A DNA stretch of 64,000 nt from Siphlonurus alternatus (lineage: Eukaryota; Arthropoda; Insecta; Ephemeroptera; Siphlonuridae). A program made the translations under genes and the position numbers. Location of the stretch: the NCBI GenBank assembly GCA_949825025.1, contig OX463780.1, forward strand, positions 46,356,979 to 46,420,978, written 5' to 3'. How positions within the stretch are numbered: the first letter of the stretch is position 1; the number at the start of each line of letters is the position of its first letter. Under the pieces are notes generated by a model. That model saw only the letters and a list, made by a program, of their open reading frames with translations. It had not been told where the DNA came from and did not search any database. Shown piece after piece: positions 48,539 to 61,045 of the stretch.

Positions 48539-48788
48539 GGCTTGTTATCTCATACTTTTACTTGTAAAAATAAATAACCCTTTGATATTCAAACGGTCAA
48601 AAGCAACTTTTAAAGCTAGTGCATGATTCATGCACTAGCTTTAAAAGTTGCTGTTGACCGTTTGAATTGCATGATGGATATTTAAAAAGTTTCTTGATAT
48701 TTTAAGTGTCCACTATTTATTTCAAAAGCTGCTTTTGACCATGTCAATAAGGGTACTTTTTATCAGTAAAACTATGAGATAACAAGCC
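48539..48788. mobile_element. Nested hairpin MITE
   Basis: Outer ends GGCTTGTTATCTCATA and TATGAGATAACAAGCC. Inside, an almost loopless hairpin at 48588-48666 has arms TTCAAACGGTCAAAAGCAAC, CTAGTGCATGA and their inverse complements. The nearly perfect inner palindrome of about 79 bases could extrude as a cruciform. Confidence 0.75.
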
Positions 48789-48828
48789 TTACAGCAAATC
48801 GAAAACAGGCTCAAGAAAATAGTGGGTA

Positions 48829-49220
48829 CAATAGACAAAAATGGTTGCATTTTTTATTTCATAATTAGAAAATATACATTAAATTAAGCTTTTCAGATTT
48901 TTTTCAGATTTTTTGGAGTGCGGGAACTAATTTTAAAAAAATGTTTAAAATGTCTGAATTTGGGTGGTACACCTGATAGGACAACCGTGACGTCATCGAC
49001 AGCCAATCACAGCAGCCGTGACATCATCAACAGCCAATCACAGCACGACAAATGACGTCACGGTTGTCCCATCAGGTGTACCACCCAAATTCAGGTATTT
49101 TAAATATTTTTTTAAAATTAGTTCCCGCACTCCAAAAAATCCGAAAAAATTCAGAAAAGCATAATTTTAGGTATATTTTCTAATTATGAAATAAAAAAAA
49201 ATGCAACCATTATTGTCTAT
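48829..49220. mobile_element. Hairpin MITE carrying CRE and CCAAT motifs
   Basis: Ends AATAGACAAAAATGGTTGCA and TGCAACCATTATTGTCTATT. Long matched arms include GGTGGTACACCTGATAGGAC. The centre contains GTGACGTCAT, TGACGTCACGG and two ACAGCCAATCACAGCA segments. Confidence 0.8.
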
Positions 49221-50720
49221 TTATTCATTTTGTCAACTTTTTTTTGTATACTTGAGATTTTAAGCGATCGACTAATATAAGGATATTTTTGCTATTTATT
49301 TTAATGTATAAAAACGAGAACGTTAATGTGTAAATATAGCTAACGTTTATACAACTCGTCTTATTTTTACCAAAGAAAGCTTTGTCAAGATTTCCCTTGA
49401 AATCAAATTAAATAATTTTTGCAGTAATTTTTGCAAACCACAGCAACGATTTCAATAATCAGTGAATGATTCTATATTGTTGCAAAAATAACAATGAGTT
49501 TCAAGGTAAAAAATATTAAAGTAAAAGTTCTGCTACATGAAGCGTTGAACTCTCTCAACGAAATCATTGTTGCTAAAGACATTTAAATTTGTTTTTCAAA
49601 TGCTGATGTGAAAAAATGCCCTGGTTTATATCTATGTCGGGATAGAAATTATATTCACCTAAAAAAGTATAAATTTTCGTCAATTATTTCAACTTTCATT
49701 TGACGGATATAGAAAGATTACTATAATTATAATTATAGTTGTAATGTATTTATTTTTTATGTGTGAGCTAAAAATACCAAAATAACTATCAGTTCTGGAT
49801 GAATAATGTTAGCAGGAATGCACCAAGAAAATTTTGATTTTGTCAGAAGGAGGGGGGGGGGGAGTCACGGGGGATCTAGCCTTTAAAGTTTACTGTTAAA
49901 CTGGTAAATAGGAGAGGTGAAAGGCACTTACATTAAAAAAAATGTTATGTATGTCTTAAAATTAAAACAAAAATTTGGGAGTTATTACTGCTCAATATGT
50001 GGAATATAGTAAAATAATATATTTTATAACGAACAGTTTCAACAATTTCATCGTTTTTAGATGATGCATGATTATTTAGAAATTTCTGTATTTATTTATT
50101 ATTGTTAAGAATACAGATGAAGTAAATAAATATTATATCAATGGATGCTAATAGGGATATTAAATGTAAATATATAGTACCAATTATCATAGAAATAAAC
50201 ATACGGTAAACGTAAGAAAGACGTCCTTTCATTTGCATTGTAGTTGACCCAGTAAGCCATTGCAACACCCTCCTATGTACACGAGCAAATTTCAATCATA
50301 AATAAAGCAGATTGTTGTAGGAGTTTCTTTGCTGCCATTTATTGGCTGTCCTTATTAAAAAATTTAGAAAGCAAATCAGCAAATAATAAGTAAAAATAAT
50401 TGAGCACCTATTAATGGCTTTTTTTTTTTCTTTCTTTTAACACACAAAAAAAGCTGTCACTGTTATAGCTATAAGTAATTTTAAATAAATTTGATATTTA
50501 AAATTGTTAGTTGACATTGGTAGGAACCGGAATGAAATAATGTACGTGAAAAATGCATGTCCACACTGTCAAAGTACACAGGTTGACCATGTAATTTTGT
50601 AACGATATTATATCAATGACATCGAGTAAATCGAGTTTTATTTCTGACACCCGAATATATTATATATGTTGGCACCAAAGTCCGAAAAAAATGCGCACAT
50701 TTAGGTGTGCCCCTAGCGAT
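49221..50720. other. AT-rich intergenic DNA
   Basis: A poly-G run of about 11 bases lies at 49851-49861. No exon or transposon was recognised. Confidence 0.45.
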
Positions 50721-51095
50721 TTGAGCAAAGCCCGAAATTTACAAAATTTTCGGGCTTTGCTCATTTAAATTTGCTCATTTCTAGAAATGCTTAAATCGAA
50801 AGAGCAAACCCCGACGAGAAGTTTTATTTCGGGCTTTGTTCATTTAAATTTGCTCATTTCTAGAAGTGCTTAAATTGAAAAAGCAAACCCCGACGAGAAG
50901 TTTTATTTCGGGATTTGCTCATTCAAATTTGCTCATTTCTAGAAGTGCTTATAAATCGAAAAAGCAAACCCCGACGAGAAGTTTTATTTCGGACTTTGCG
51001 CATTTAAATTTAATTTAAAGTGCTCAACTCGAGAAGTTCTATTTCGAACTTTGCTCACTGTTTTCATCATTTCTAGAAGTGCTCAAAGCAAAATG
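50721..51095. repeat. Tandem repeat array, 79-bp unit, about 4.5 copies
   Basis: The marker CGGGCTTTGCTCATTTAAAT or close variants starts at about 50751, 50830, 50909 and 50990, giving periods of 79, 79 and 81 bases, with a decayed fifth unit near 51045. Each unit also has GCTCATTTCTAGAA and GCAAACCCCGACGAGAAG. The array begins with an inverted copy (GAGCAAAGCCCGAAATTT) forming a hairpin with the first unit. Function unknown. Confidence 0.9.
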
Positions 51096-52675
51096 AAAAT
51101 AATTTTCTTTGATTTGAGTTGTTTATTGGTGCCAATAGAGACAAGTCCTTGTTATGGACAAAAATAGTACATTGCAGTTAAATCACTGAACTAGGAGTTA
51201 AATCCTAAAATATAAAATACGACATACTCATATATAACACACATTTTACATGACTATACATTGCAGTACATATAGTAGAAATAAATATCTAAAAACTAAT
51301 ACGTACAACACAAAGTATAATCATAATAATAGCTGAGATTAATTGATTTTTAATCTAGTCACATTGATTAATCCATTAATTCAAATGAATTATTATATTA
51401 TAATATTACTACACTTCTGATATAAAATTATAAAAAAAAACAACATTAATTGACACGTACATCTTTAAGCTGTTTATAACTTCAATTAAAAATATCAAAT
51501 AAAGGTGACACATTAAGTTGATTACACAGTTGCACCCTTGCCATTTATGCAAATTTCGGTACATTGGTAGTGCAAGTTTCCATTGATGTTTTGCACTTCA
51601 AGGAGGATTTTTTTCATAAACTTAATTGCGCAATTACGTACAATCCGTAAAACCTACTGTAGCCTTGTTATATATACTACTGTAATTATTACCGTTGGTA
51701 GGATTTATGCCTAGTTACACACCCCGCCGCTATATTGAGCCATTAGGGAGAGCAATGCTCTCGTTCTGCACTCCATAATTGATATTATTATCACACTCAA
51801 ATTTCTTGCCATAATGTTGTACAACCTGCTTGTATTATTCCCCAAACAAGAGAGGCCCGTGGCTAAAAATATCAATAATTTTTTATTCATTATACACAAT
51901 TATCATTAACATGATGTAAGCTGGTATAATACAGTGTAATTGATTTGCCCAATACGTAAATATGCTATATTGATTTTTTTTGTACATTCAATGAAATGAT
52001 TACATAATCAATAATCATTTAATGAGCTGTTGACAAACAGTAAGAGTTATGGCCCATTAATATTTAACAATAACTGCAAAAAATATAAATAAAAAGTTAT
52101 GAACACGTGCTACTGTTTATGTTCGATTTATAATGACTATATGTATCGTAATGTTTATAATCTCAATTAACCGTGTCAAATAAGAAAAATAATATGTAAT
52201 GAATTTGTCAACTTTTTTTTATTAATTTGTGTTATTTTTTGTTTAATTTGTGTATTGAATATTCAAGATTTTAAATAACACATTCTACATTTATGATCCA
52301 TATAATAATATGCATCTATACATGATGGGCGTATCACCAAGAACTTAGCATTAGATTTTTGGCTTGAAATTTTATGTATTGAGATTTCGTATCACATTTT
52401 AGACACTAAATGGATTTAATTCAAAAAAGAAGATATTCATCAGGTTTCTCTCACTAACCATGGCTGTAATTTCAGTCTAAGACACCATAACCGCGGTTAG
52501 CGGTTATTTAGAAATCTGGATGCATTTTTGCAAAGGTAACTTCAAATTTACCCACCTTCGGTAACTTTTTCTTGGATCAATACCCAAAACATTTCCATGC
52601 TAAAACTTATACTCTAAGTTCGTTGTGAATAGCATTTTATGGAAGCTATTCTATTGCAAAAATTCATAATATTCT
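51096..52675. other. AT-rich intergenic DNA
   Basis: No coding segment or transposon recognised; short open frames here lack domain character. Confidence 0.45.
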
Positions 52676-53760
52676 ATAAATTCAAATTCAAATTCAAATT
52701 TTTATTTCGATCGTTGGCTTTACAGCATAGATCACGTCATAGTTGTTACATAGATTATACATAACAGATACTTAATTCTAATTAACATAGCACTTAAAAA
52801 AAAACATACACAGTACATAGATGTTTAAAAATAACATACACAGGTATATAAAATATTCGTGAATAAAAATACACTAATAACATGATTATGTTCATTATTA
52901 ACATTTTTTTTTAATTTTCACAATATTTTTTTATATAAGAGAAAAAAAAAAAAAAAAAGTTTCAAAATCCCTTTCACATAAATATAATTCACGTATAATT
53001 TCTTGATTCACTACATTGCTTGATGCACAATGTTTCTTGTTGCACTATATATAGTTCACATAACACTTAGATGATCAAATCTAAAAATAAACAAATTTAC
53101 TGTTTTTAATTTTGAGCCATTGATAAAGATAACATTTTTTGTTTTTGTTGATCGGTAAGAGCAACGTTCCAGTTTGCGACGTCCTCATCGGTTATTTTTG
53201 AGTTTTCATCATAAAAATCTTTAATTTTGTAATATTCTTTTTTGATTAATATAGTTTTTAATTTGTTTTTGAACACATTATCACTTATTTCATTTTTTAA
53301 TGACTCAGGTAAAAAGTCATATATTTTGTGAGTTTGGTAGTATGGATTGTTTTTATAAAAGGCTGAATGATGTTTTTTTATTATAACTTTTGATTTATTT
53401 CTAGTATCGTAGGGAGAGATGTCGGAAACTAGAGCGTATGACTCTGGGTGTAATCTTTTGTACATTGCACAATTTAATATGTAAATACAGGGTAGAGTTA
53501 ACAATTTCAAATCATAAAAATGACTTCTGCAGGAATCCATCTTTTTAAAACCTTTTATTGTTTTAACTGATCTTTTTTGTAATATGAATAAACGGGTTAA
53601 TACCGCATTATCACTTCCCCAGATTATAACAGAGTAGCTTACATGAGAATATACAGTAGCATAATAAACTGAGAGTAGAATATCATTTGAAACTAATCCT
53701 TTCAAAAGATCCTCTTTTGAGGATCTAATCCTCTAAATCCTCTAAAAGATAAACATTTTA
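52676..53760 (-). mobile_element. Non-LTR retrotransposon (LINE), 5'-truncated
   Basis: A minus-strand frame of about 199 residues (53705-53106) starts within the post-catalytic part of a reverse transcriptase: LLSVYYATVYSHVSYSVIIW, then LFILQKRSVKTIKGF, then RLHPESYALVSDISPYDTRN. This layout is typical of the C-terminus of Jockey/BS/X-type LINE ORF2. The stop is followed by about 430 bases of 3' UTR that end in an ATTTGA-type tandem tail near 52676-52700. The catalytic core is missing and the 5' break is near 53705-53760. The long intact frame suggests a younger insertion than the LINE at 4342. Confidence 0.85.
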
Positions 53761-54780
53761 ATAAATTGGTATGACGCGCGTATATTTATTAGTGATCACA
53801 CTTATATATGAATCAAATTATTTGCAAATACTTGCAAAATCAAACAAAACCAAAGTTTTCTCCTGCCCTTTGTTATACTATATAGCAAAAATGACTCGGA
53901 TTTTTTTTTTTTTCTTCACGTATTATTATTATTTTCTTTTTCTGGAACGTAATAAATTTTTTTTAATATTTATCAGAAAACGATACCATTAAAAATGATG
54001 ATAAAAATAATAATATTATATAAATTACTGGTTTAAAATCCAGTTGATACCAGATCTAATAGAAATCCAGGCTAGCATGACAAGTCGCGATAAATTATAA
54101 TATATAACTATTTTTTTATGAAAATTATTAAATTAAATGTTAAATTTTAAAAAGTGCGCAAATTATAATTGAATGGAATTTTCATGCTGGAAATATCTTC
54201 TCACCTATGTACAATAATTTTGACCTTTTACTGTCCTTTTTTAGTAAAAAAAATAAATAATATGAATAATAATTTAAAGTCCATGAATTTTAATGATAGA
54301 GAAAGTTTGGAGATTTAAGTTCAAGTATATTAAAAATAAAATATACTAAAAGGTTCGATGACTCTTTTTAAATCAAAGGTTTTGTTTAATCTTTTATGAG
54401 ACTGTTTTTATTGATTTTTTCTTATTTTGTTTCTTGTGCATTACTTACAATACACGCAGAAAGTGGTTATCGAATTTAGAATAATTATGATAGATTTCAA
54501 ACAATATAGCTAATTTTAGTATTAAAATTTTATATTAATTTTTTTAGTAATACATAATTTTGGGCTAAATTTTTCTTTGTGAATAAACCCTAATAACCCT
54601 AATATATTAAATATTATTATAATTAAAGCTTATAATAACTTGCTAATAAGATTATCAGCTGTTCACAAATGAATATAGCAAATAAATTATCTGAACTTAA
54701 AGTAACTAAAAAAAAAACACAATACCCAAATATTTGTTCATCATGCAGTCTCGTGAATCTTAGTAATTATTTTGTATATT
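53761..54780. other. AT-rich intergenic DNA
   Basis: Simple AT-rich sequence with T and A runs; nothing else supported. Confidence 0.45.
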
Positions 54781-54789
54781 TTTTTTACT

Positions 54790-55040
54790 TAAAAGTCACG
54801 TGTATCTACGCGTGGTCTCCCGAACATTTACTTTTAAAACCCTCTCTCCGCTTGGGCACTCTCACTTTCCACTCTGTGAGGTAAGAGGCGCCTAATTACT
54901 TATGTAATCCACCGACAGGTTTCCCTGACTGGTTCTCGAGTCCCTGACATTGAGCTACAAACTCGGCGGCGGCGAAATCTACACTCGAGCGCGCTGACCC
55001 ACTGCATGACGACTGTACTGTGTACTTAGTGCAGCACGCA
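54790..55040 (+). promoter_or_regulatory. GC-richer island with a consensus donor
   Basis: Surrounded by very AT-rich DNA, this stretch contains CTCGGCGGCGGCGAAATC and CACTCGAGCGCGC. At 54877-54885 it has ACTCTGTGAG followed by GTAAGAG, a strong 5' splice site without an upstream coding frame. It may be an untranslated first exon and promoter. Confidence 0.3.
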
Positions 55041-56682
55041 ACCGCATAATCACAACTTGCAATATGTCAAGAAATTGCATAGTTTAATTAGAGAGAGGGA
55101 GAATAAAGAGACTGAAAATGAAGTAAGTGGGACTCTTATTAAAACAGGAAACACTTGCACTTTTATAGTAATATACGTATTAAACGATTGTAAAAAAAAT
55201 ATTATAAAATTTATATTATGCATGATTGAGACCTGTATTATAAAGAAGACTTTCTGAAAACTAGAATTAATTTTCTAAGATGATGCAGCAGCAAAGCGAT
55301 GACTTTAATACTGGTTCTCTGTGAAATAATTATTAATATTTCAATCAGTAGAAGCTTGATATTTTATTATAATTTGAGGGTCTAACGAAAATATTTAAAA
55401 AAAAAAAGTGGTTAAAAGTATATTGTATTTAATTAATTTTAATGTTTATAATAAACTTTAAGTATTTCCTAATATTGTAGTGAGAAAATGTTCTCCATAA
55501 GCACCAATGTTAATTTTTAAAAAATTCCCAGTAATTTTTTTTTTTTTTTTTTTTTACATTAGTTTATAGATAGCACAAATACCGGAATAACAGCTGACTT
55601 GAAGCCTCTATTTTACATTTATTGTAATAGTACTTTTGTCCAAACACAAAAGTAAAAATTTTGACCTCGATGATACATGAAGAGATATCCTTTCTTATTG
55701 AGCCCCTAAATTATCACTTCCAGCACTTAATAGATACATTGTTATGTTGTGTCGGCCTTGATTCTTCTTCTTTGAATTTAAAGCTATATATATTATATAT
55801 AAACTTTAATTATAAACATCAAAATTTGATAACTTTTCGTGTTGTACTGATTAATTACAGCATAATAAAGACGAAAATTGTACTAAATGAAATACGATAA
55901 TAAACCAAATTGTAATGTAGTAAAATTGTAATTTTGTACTATATTATAGTTGTTAATGAACCAAATCCAAGGTTAATTTGTGATGCCTTATACTTGGTGT
56001 CCTTAATTTATAACTAAATTATTACCTGATAAAATCTGGTATCCACACTTAAGACGAGTTTAAAATTTAAGTTCTAATCCTGAATCAATTTGATGTAGAA
56101 AATAAAATATATTTATCGGGGTATCCTATGAAATTCATTTAATAATAATAATAACTGTTTATTGAGCAAAATGAAATACAATACAATTTATTTATGTAAT
56201 TACTTAAAGTGAAAAAAGGTAGTCATAAATTGTCATTAAAGCCATAAAACAATTAAGTTGTTGGATAATTCTGAATGCTATAATAGCTATAATGCCTATG
56301 ATAATAATATAATGAATTTTGAAGTTGTAGAACAGTATGATTTACTTGTGATATATAATTTGTATTCCTATGTTATAAATTGAATAATATAACATTGAGT
56401 TCGATTCTATTTTAAGAAACTAATGCATTGAGAGACTCCCAATCGAATTCTTGTTTGTTTTAATTTTTCCTTCTTTTGGCTGCTTATAACTTGTTCTAAC
56501 TAGATAGAAATAATGTCAAGCAAACATGAGGACAAAAAAGTTGAACAAAATCTCAAGAAATTCTTAATCTCTTCATTTTTACTTTTTTGTTAATAATTAT
56601 TTTTTTATTTCAACCAACTTACGCAGTACACAATTGAGAATAATAAAGGGGTCACCAAGTTCAAAAAGATAATTTTATAATA
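55041..56682. other. AT-rich intergenic DNA
   Basis: No exon, hairpin or repeat family that I can support, apart from short homopolymer runs. Confidence 0.45.
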
Positions 56683-56686
56683 TTAA

Positions 56687-57006
56687 TGGAGTATTGATGA
56701 CCTCAAATTTTTTTATTGCAGAAATGGATAGAGGGTGCAAAGTTATGCTACCCTGATTTTTTTCAGATTTTTTAGAGCCTGGGAACTATTTTTAAAAATT
56801 TATTGAAAGTTCTTTTTGTGACGTCAAGAGACGCCGCTCTTTAAGAAAAAGATAGGACTTGACGCCGCGTGACGTCACAAATAGGACTTTCAATAATTTT
56901 TTAAAAATACTTCCCGGGCTCTAAAAAATCGGAAAAAAATCAGGGTAGCATAACTTTTCACCCTCTATTCATTTCTGCAATAAAAAAAATTGAGGACAAT
57001 ACTCCA
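56687..57006. mobile_element. TTAA-type hairpin MITE, copy 2
   Basis: 320 bp, flanked by exact TTAA on both sides (56683-56686, 57007-57010). Ends TGGAGTATTG and CAATACTCCA. It closely matches the copy at 38366-38683, including the two central TGACGTCA-type sites. Confidence 0.9.
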
Positions 57007-57329
57007 TTAACAATATATACTTACAATTTTATCCATTAATAACAAAAAAAAACATTTAACTGAATAAGAACACATTTTAGGGTCTGTATAAGACAGTAAA
57101 CTGCACTTAACTCAGTTCAGTTGTAAGTTTGTGCTTTATCATTGTATATGTTTTACATATATATGTGTGTACTTTTTTTTTCTCTTTTATTATAGTCATT
57201 ATTACATGGACATGACACCAGAGTTTTCATAATAATGAAAATTAACACTACGTAAAAAGTACGTGTAAAATTTGGAGATGATAATATGATCCGCTAATTT
57301 GACGACGTAGAATCACGACATGACGTTGC

Positions 57330-57385
57330 CCTTGACCAAGGTCATAAGGAGGAAGGTCAAGTCACCTACGTGACCTCACGTATAT
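57330..57385 (+). promoter_or_regulatory. Cluster of AGGTCA half-sites
   Basis: AGGTCA occurs at 57339-57344 and 57354-57359, and TGACCT (the inverse) at about 57371-57376. The first is preceded by an inverted TGACC, forming TTGACCAAGGTCA. Such spacing is typical of nuclear receptor response elements, but three hits in 50 bases can arise by chance. Confidence 0.3.
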
Positions 57386-57419
57386 GATAGTCGACACGTC
57401 TTTCGTGCGTGCGAAAATA

Positions 57420-58700
57420 CTATCATTAATATAATGTTTTCTTGCATTTGGCACGCCTTCTTCTGCCTTGTCCAAGTAATTATGTAAAACATGCCCTTGA
57501 GGAAGAAACAAATTGATTTTTAGAAGTTTGCTAGGATTATAAATTATTTAATGTTGAAGCCAGCTAAACAATCATTGACTTTTAAGAGCATGGCTGATTT
57601 GTTTGTTTGTTTTTACAATTCAGCTTAATTTTGTACATATAAATATAAACTACTTAGACCCTTTTCCAATATGAAACTTTTGAAATTTATGACACTGAAA
57701 CTTTTTACAACGGGAATAGAGGCTTCAAGTCAGCTGATTTTTCGGTGATCCCACCCGCTATACCAAACCTATGTAAAAAAAAAACGTGAATTCGTTTTTT
57801 CACTAAGAATAAGATTTTTCAGGGAAAATTACTTTACGGAACTTTGGTCCAAACTGAAAAATAAAGTAGATAATTCAAGATTTAGATTTTTTACTTGATT
57901 TATAACCGAGAAAAGTTAAAAAACACTTTGCTTCATTTTCAAGTGCAAGATGAACCTTAGCGACAAACAGTTGCGCAGCGAAAGCGCATCACTTGAAGCC
58001 TCCATTGGTTTTAAATATTTCGTCACTTCAATGTTCCATTCCCGTTGTTGAAATCCCCCCCCCCCCTTTTATTTATTTTTATCTGCTCTGTTTTGGTTGA
58101 CTTGGGTGACTATAATAATATTCCTAGTATGATAAATTCTCATGCAGCATGTATTATTTACATGACCATACACAGAAGGAAATGAAAAAAAAAAAAAAAC
58201 TATGTTGGTATAATACCATAAATGTTTGTATAAAATTATGTCTGGAAATTATTTCAACTTCTCTTGAGTGTAAGAAGTTTTTTTTTTTTTAAGTTATAAT
58301 TTTTAATATAATTATAACACCTTCCACGCATCACTCTAATTAAAAAAAAAATACACCATGCTCATAACTCATAATAAAATAAGATAATAATCTAATAACA
58401 ATTTAGTCATAACATTTTCTATATAAAAAAGACAACGCTGCAAATTATTATATATAGATGATAGAGGTTATCTTACTTACTCTTTTTTTTTTATTTTTAT
58501 AAATTTCATTTCTCTAAAATAAATAATAATCTAACATCATGTGTCGATATTTCCATATCTATTGTTAATATAATTTATAATGAATCATGTTCTATTGTTT
58601 CATCTTTTGCAGGTGGTGTTTTTTTTTTAGTACATATCTCCACTCCAAGTTGAGAGAGTCACAAGATGATCGTAGAATCTGACGGTTGAAGACGACGAGC
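57420..58700. other. AT-rich intergenic DNA
   Basis: No supported gene. Homopolymer tracts include a poly-C run of about 10 bases near 58058 and several A/T runs. Confidence 0.45.
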
Positions 58701-58715
58701 TGCGAGTAGTACCGA

Positions 58716-58882
58716 CAGGCTCGGACTGGCCATAAGAGTTGGTGAGCGATCGCTCAGTAGGCCCCCTCGGCTGGGAGACCCCTACAACGTTAAAAGTAGG
58801 CCCCCACAGGGTCAAGTAGGCCCTTGATATGGGTCCGTACTAGTGTTTGCTCAGTAGGCCCTTTGAGCCCAGTCCGACCCTG
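58716..58882. mobile_element. hAT-like MITE, 167 bp, perfect 8-bp TSD
   Basis: Ends CAGGCTCGGACTGG and CCAGTCCGACCCTG (one mismatch as inverted repeats), flanked by identical AGTACCGA at 58708-58715 and 58883-58890. The interior holds three GTAGGCCC motifs. The short open frame crossing it is not a gene. Confidence 0.9.
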
Positions 58883-58899
58883 AGTACCGACGTGAAAAT

Positions 58900-61000
58900 C
58901 TCTCTGAACAACGACGTGCTTCAAAGTTGATAAATTTACCTTTCAAACAAAAAGAACGTTAACAAATTTCGTAATAAAATCTTATAGTTAGTAAGATTGT
59001 ACACAATTTGACACAATTTTTATTTACATTTAATTAACAATTTTGAAATATTTATTTTAATTTTGTACGAATATTATATAGTACGTATTAAAAAAATTTA
59101 TTATTATAATTCTTTTTTTTTTATTCAATACATTGGAGAATTTGTGATATGTATATTTTTATTACATGTTAAGATAAAGGATCTTTTAATAGTTGTGTAC
59201 AGTCAAAATATTGTCTTTCATGTGGAATATTGTAATATTTACAGATATGACTGTATCAGCAAAGAGTTTGCATGACGATTTTAAGTGTGTCAGAGGGTTC
59301 AAAAACCTGAATAAATTTGACAATTAATAATGACTCGATGCCCTCCGTCCAAGTATGCAAAACAAAAAAAAATCCTTTCTTTCCCCGTATAAGTAATTCC
59401 ATAAGCTGTTACGAAACTGCAAGTGATTTTTATCTTGTGTGATATTTATTTTCCAAGACATGCTCACTTTCGTTGCACCCGATCGAGCGTGACAGTGCAC
59501 ACGGCAATGACAACGCACACGTAGCACCAGCGGTGGGTTAGGAGGCCGTGACTCGCGCGTGCGGTGCATCCTACTCTCGCGTTTAAAAGTACATGACCAT
59601 AAGGAATCATTTTTCTAATAATTGTTTTTAATATTTGAATTTTCCTAGTTTAAAATATTTTTTAGTGATAAAAATTTTGAATCAGGCAGTCAGATTTTAT
59701 ATAATAATAATCAACATTAACTTTATTTTTTATCCACTTGCATTGCAGCTCTGCTGCTGCAAAGTAAGAAAACCAGATCTTGTTGAAGTCACAACTCACA
59801 GCCGCATCCGTGGTTAGCTGTCAAATGTGACTTTAGCAAGACTATGATTTCTTACTTTGTATTATAGCCGTATTTTCCGCACAGCTGCATCGAGTGTGGA
59901 TAAAAATAATACGAATGTTGATTAAATAAAAAGCACTTGGTACGTGACTGTATGCATGCCTACCCTTTAACTTCAAAACAACACGGATCTTTCACCATAC
60001 GTTAGTAAACAATATGACGTCACGATTTTGTAGGCAAAACATTGTCAGCGGCATAGCAGATACGTGCTAAATTTGGTCTTGAAATTAATTTCTCCTGGCT
60101 ATTCGCATTATTTTTCATACAAATTTCTTTCATAAATGGTGATAATAAGAAGATTAATTAAGAACCAATGCCATTGAAAAAAATATTTGGTGACCATGCA
60201 AAACTATTATTAAAAAGGAGATCATGTTGTGAGTTACGTTAACCCGCGCAGCATAGCATTTTAGAGTTTTCTGTCTACATCCCGAAGATCTTCGGGCGGC
60301 TTCGGGCATCTCCGTGCTACCCAAAACGTAAACATGAAACTCCCATATAGTTCTAAATATTATGAACAAATTGTAATCTCTAGCATATTTTGTTCTCCAT
60401 TTTCACATTACAATGTTTAAATTTATGTTTGAAATGTTTATATAATATATAAGAATAGATATATTGTTTCCTCTAGGATGCTCGTAGTTTTGACACAGCG
60501 AGTGTCTTATCTCGATTCCACCCACGCCGGGCCGTGAAGCTCGTCGCGTGTCCCCGCCAACCTCACGTGCCAGCCTCGTGTCTCGTGAGTATTCCAGACA
60601 CGCGTGGCCGTGATCCCGCACCCAAGCGGTGTCCGTGCGGGGATATCCGAGTTGTTGCTGGCAGGTAGACGTGCAGCAAGTAAAGCAAGTGGCTTCATAT
60701 TCTTGATTATTATAATGTAAAGAAGCATACAATCGAGAATAATTATTACGGACTTTGAGGTGACGGTCCGTCAGATGGGGGAGTTTGATATTTTCCCCAG
60801 ACCGCCAGATTTTTCACATTAAGGAAGAGAGGGGATTCGATTTTGGGAAAAGTAAGGGGGGGGGGCTCTGAGGGAATAAAACTGAATTACAAACAGAATA
60901 GAAACAAACTTTACACTTCCGGCTACTTTCGGAGGGAATATTAAATTAATTTGACTGTACCAGACAAGTAATAAATAAAAGGTGCTTCCTATATGCATGT
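58900..61000. other. Intergenic DNA with two GC-rich islands
   Basis: AT-rich except for about 59460-59590 (GTGACAGTGCACACGGCAAT, CGTGACTCGCGCGTGCGG) and 60480-60690 (CACGCCGGGCCGTGAAGC, CCCGCACCCAAGCGGTG). Neither island has a splice-consistent frame; minus-strand frames through the second lack domain character. They may be promoters or enhancers of a gene outside the window. Confidence 0.3.
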
Positions 61001-61009
61001 ATGTATGTA

Positions 61010-61045
61010 GCCAATGTATGTTCCTGTACGTGAACATACATTGGC
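61010..61045. repeat. Perfect 14-bp stem hairpin
   Basis: GCCAATGTATGTTC and its exact inverse complement GAACATACATTGGC enclose an 8-base loop. Isolated; too short to be called a transposon. Confidence 0.8.

Noticed and set aside
58627..58815. 62-codon minus-strand frame near 58.7 kb
   Set aside because: It reads through the boundary of the hAT-like MITE at 58716-58882 and lacks coding features.
60403..60732. 109-codon minus-strand frame through a GC-rich island
   Set aside because: No domain, no splice-consistent ends and competing frames of similar length through the same island; more likely non-coding GC-rich DNA.
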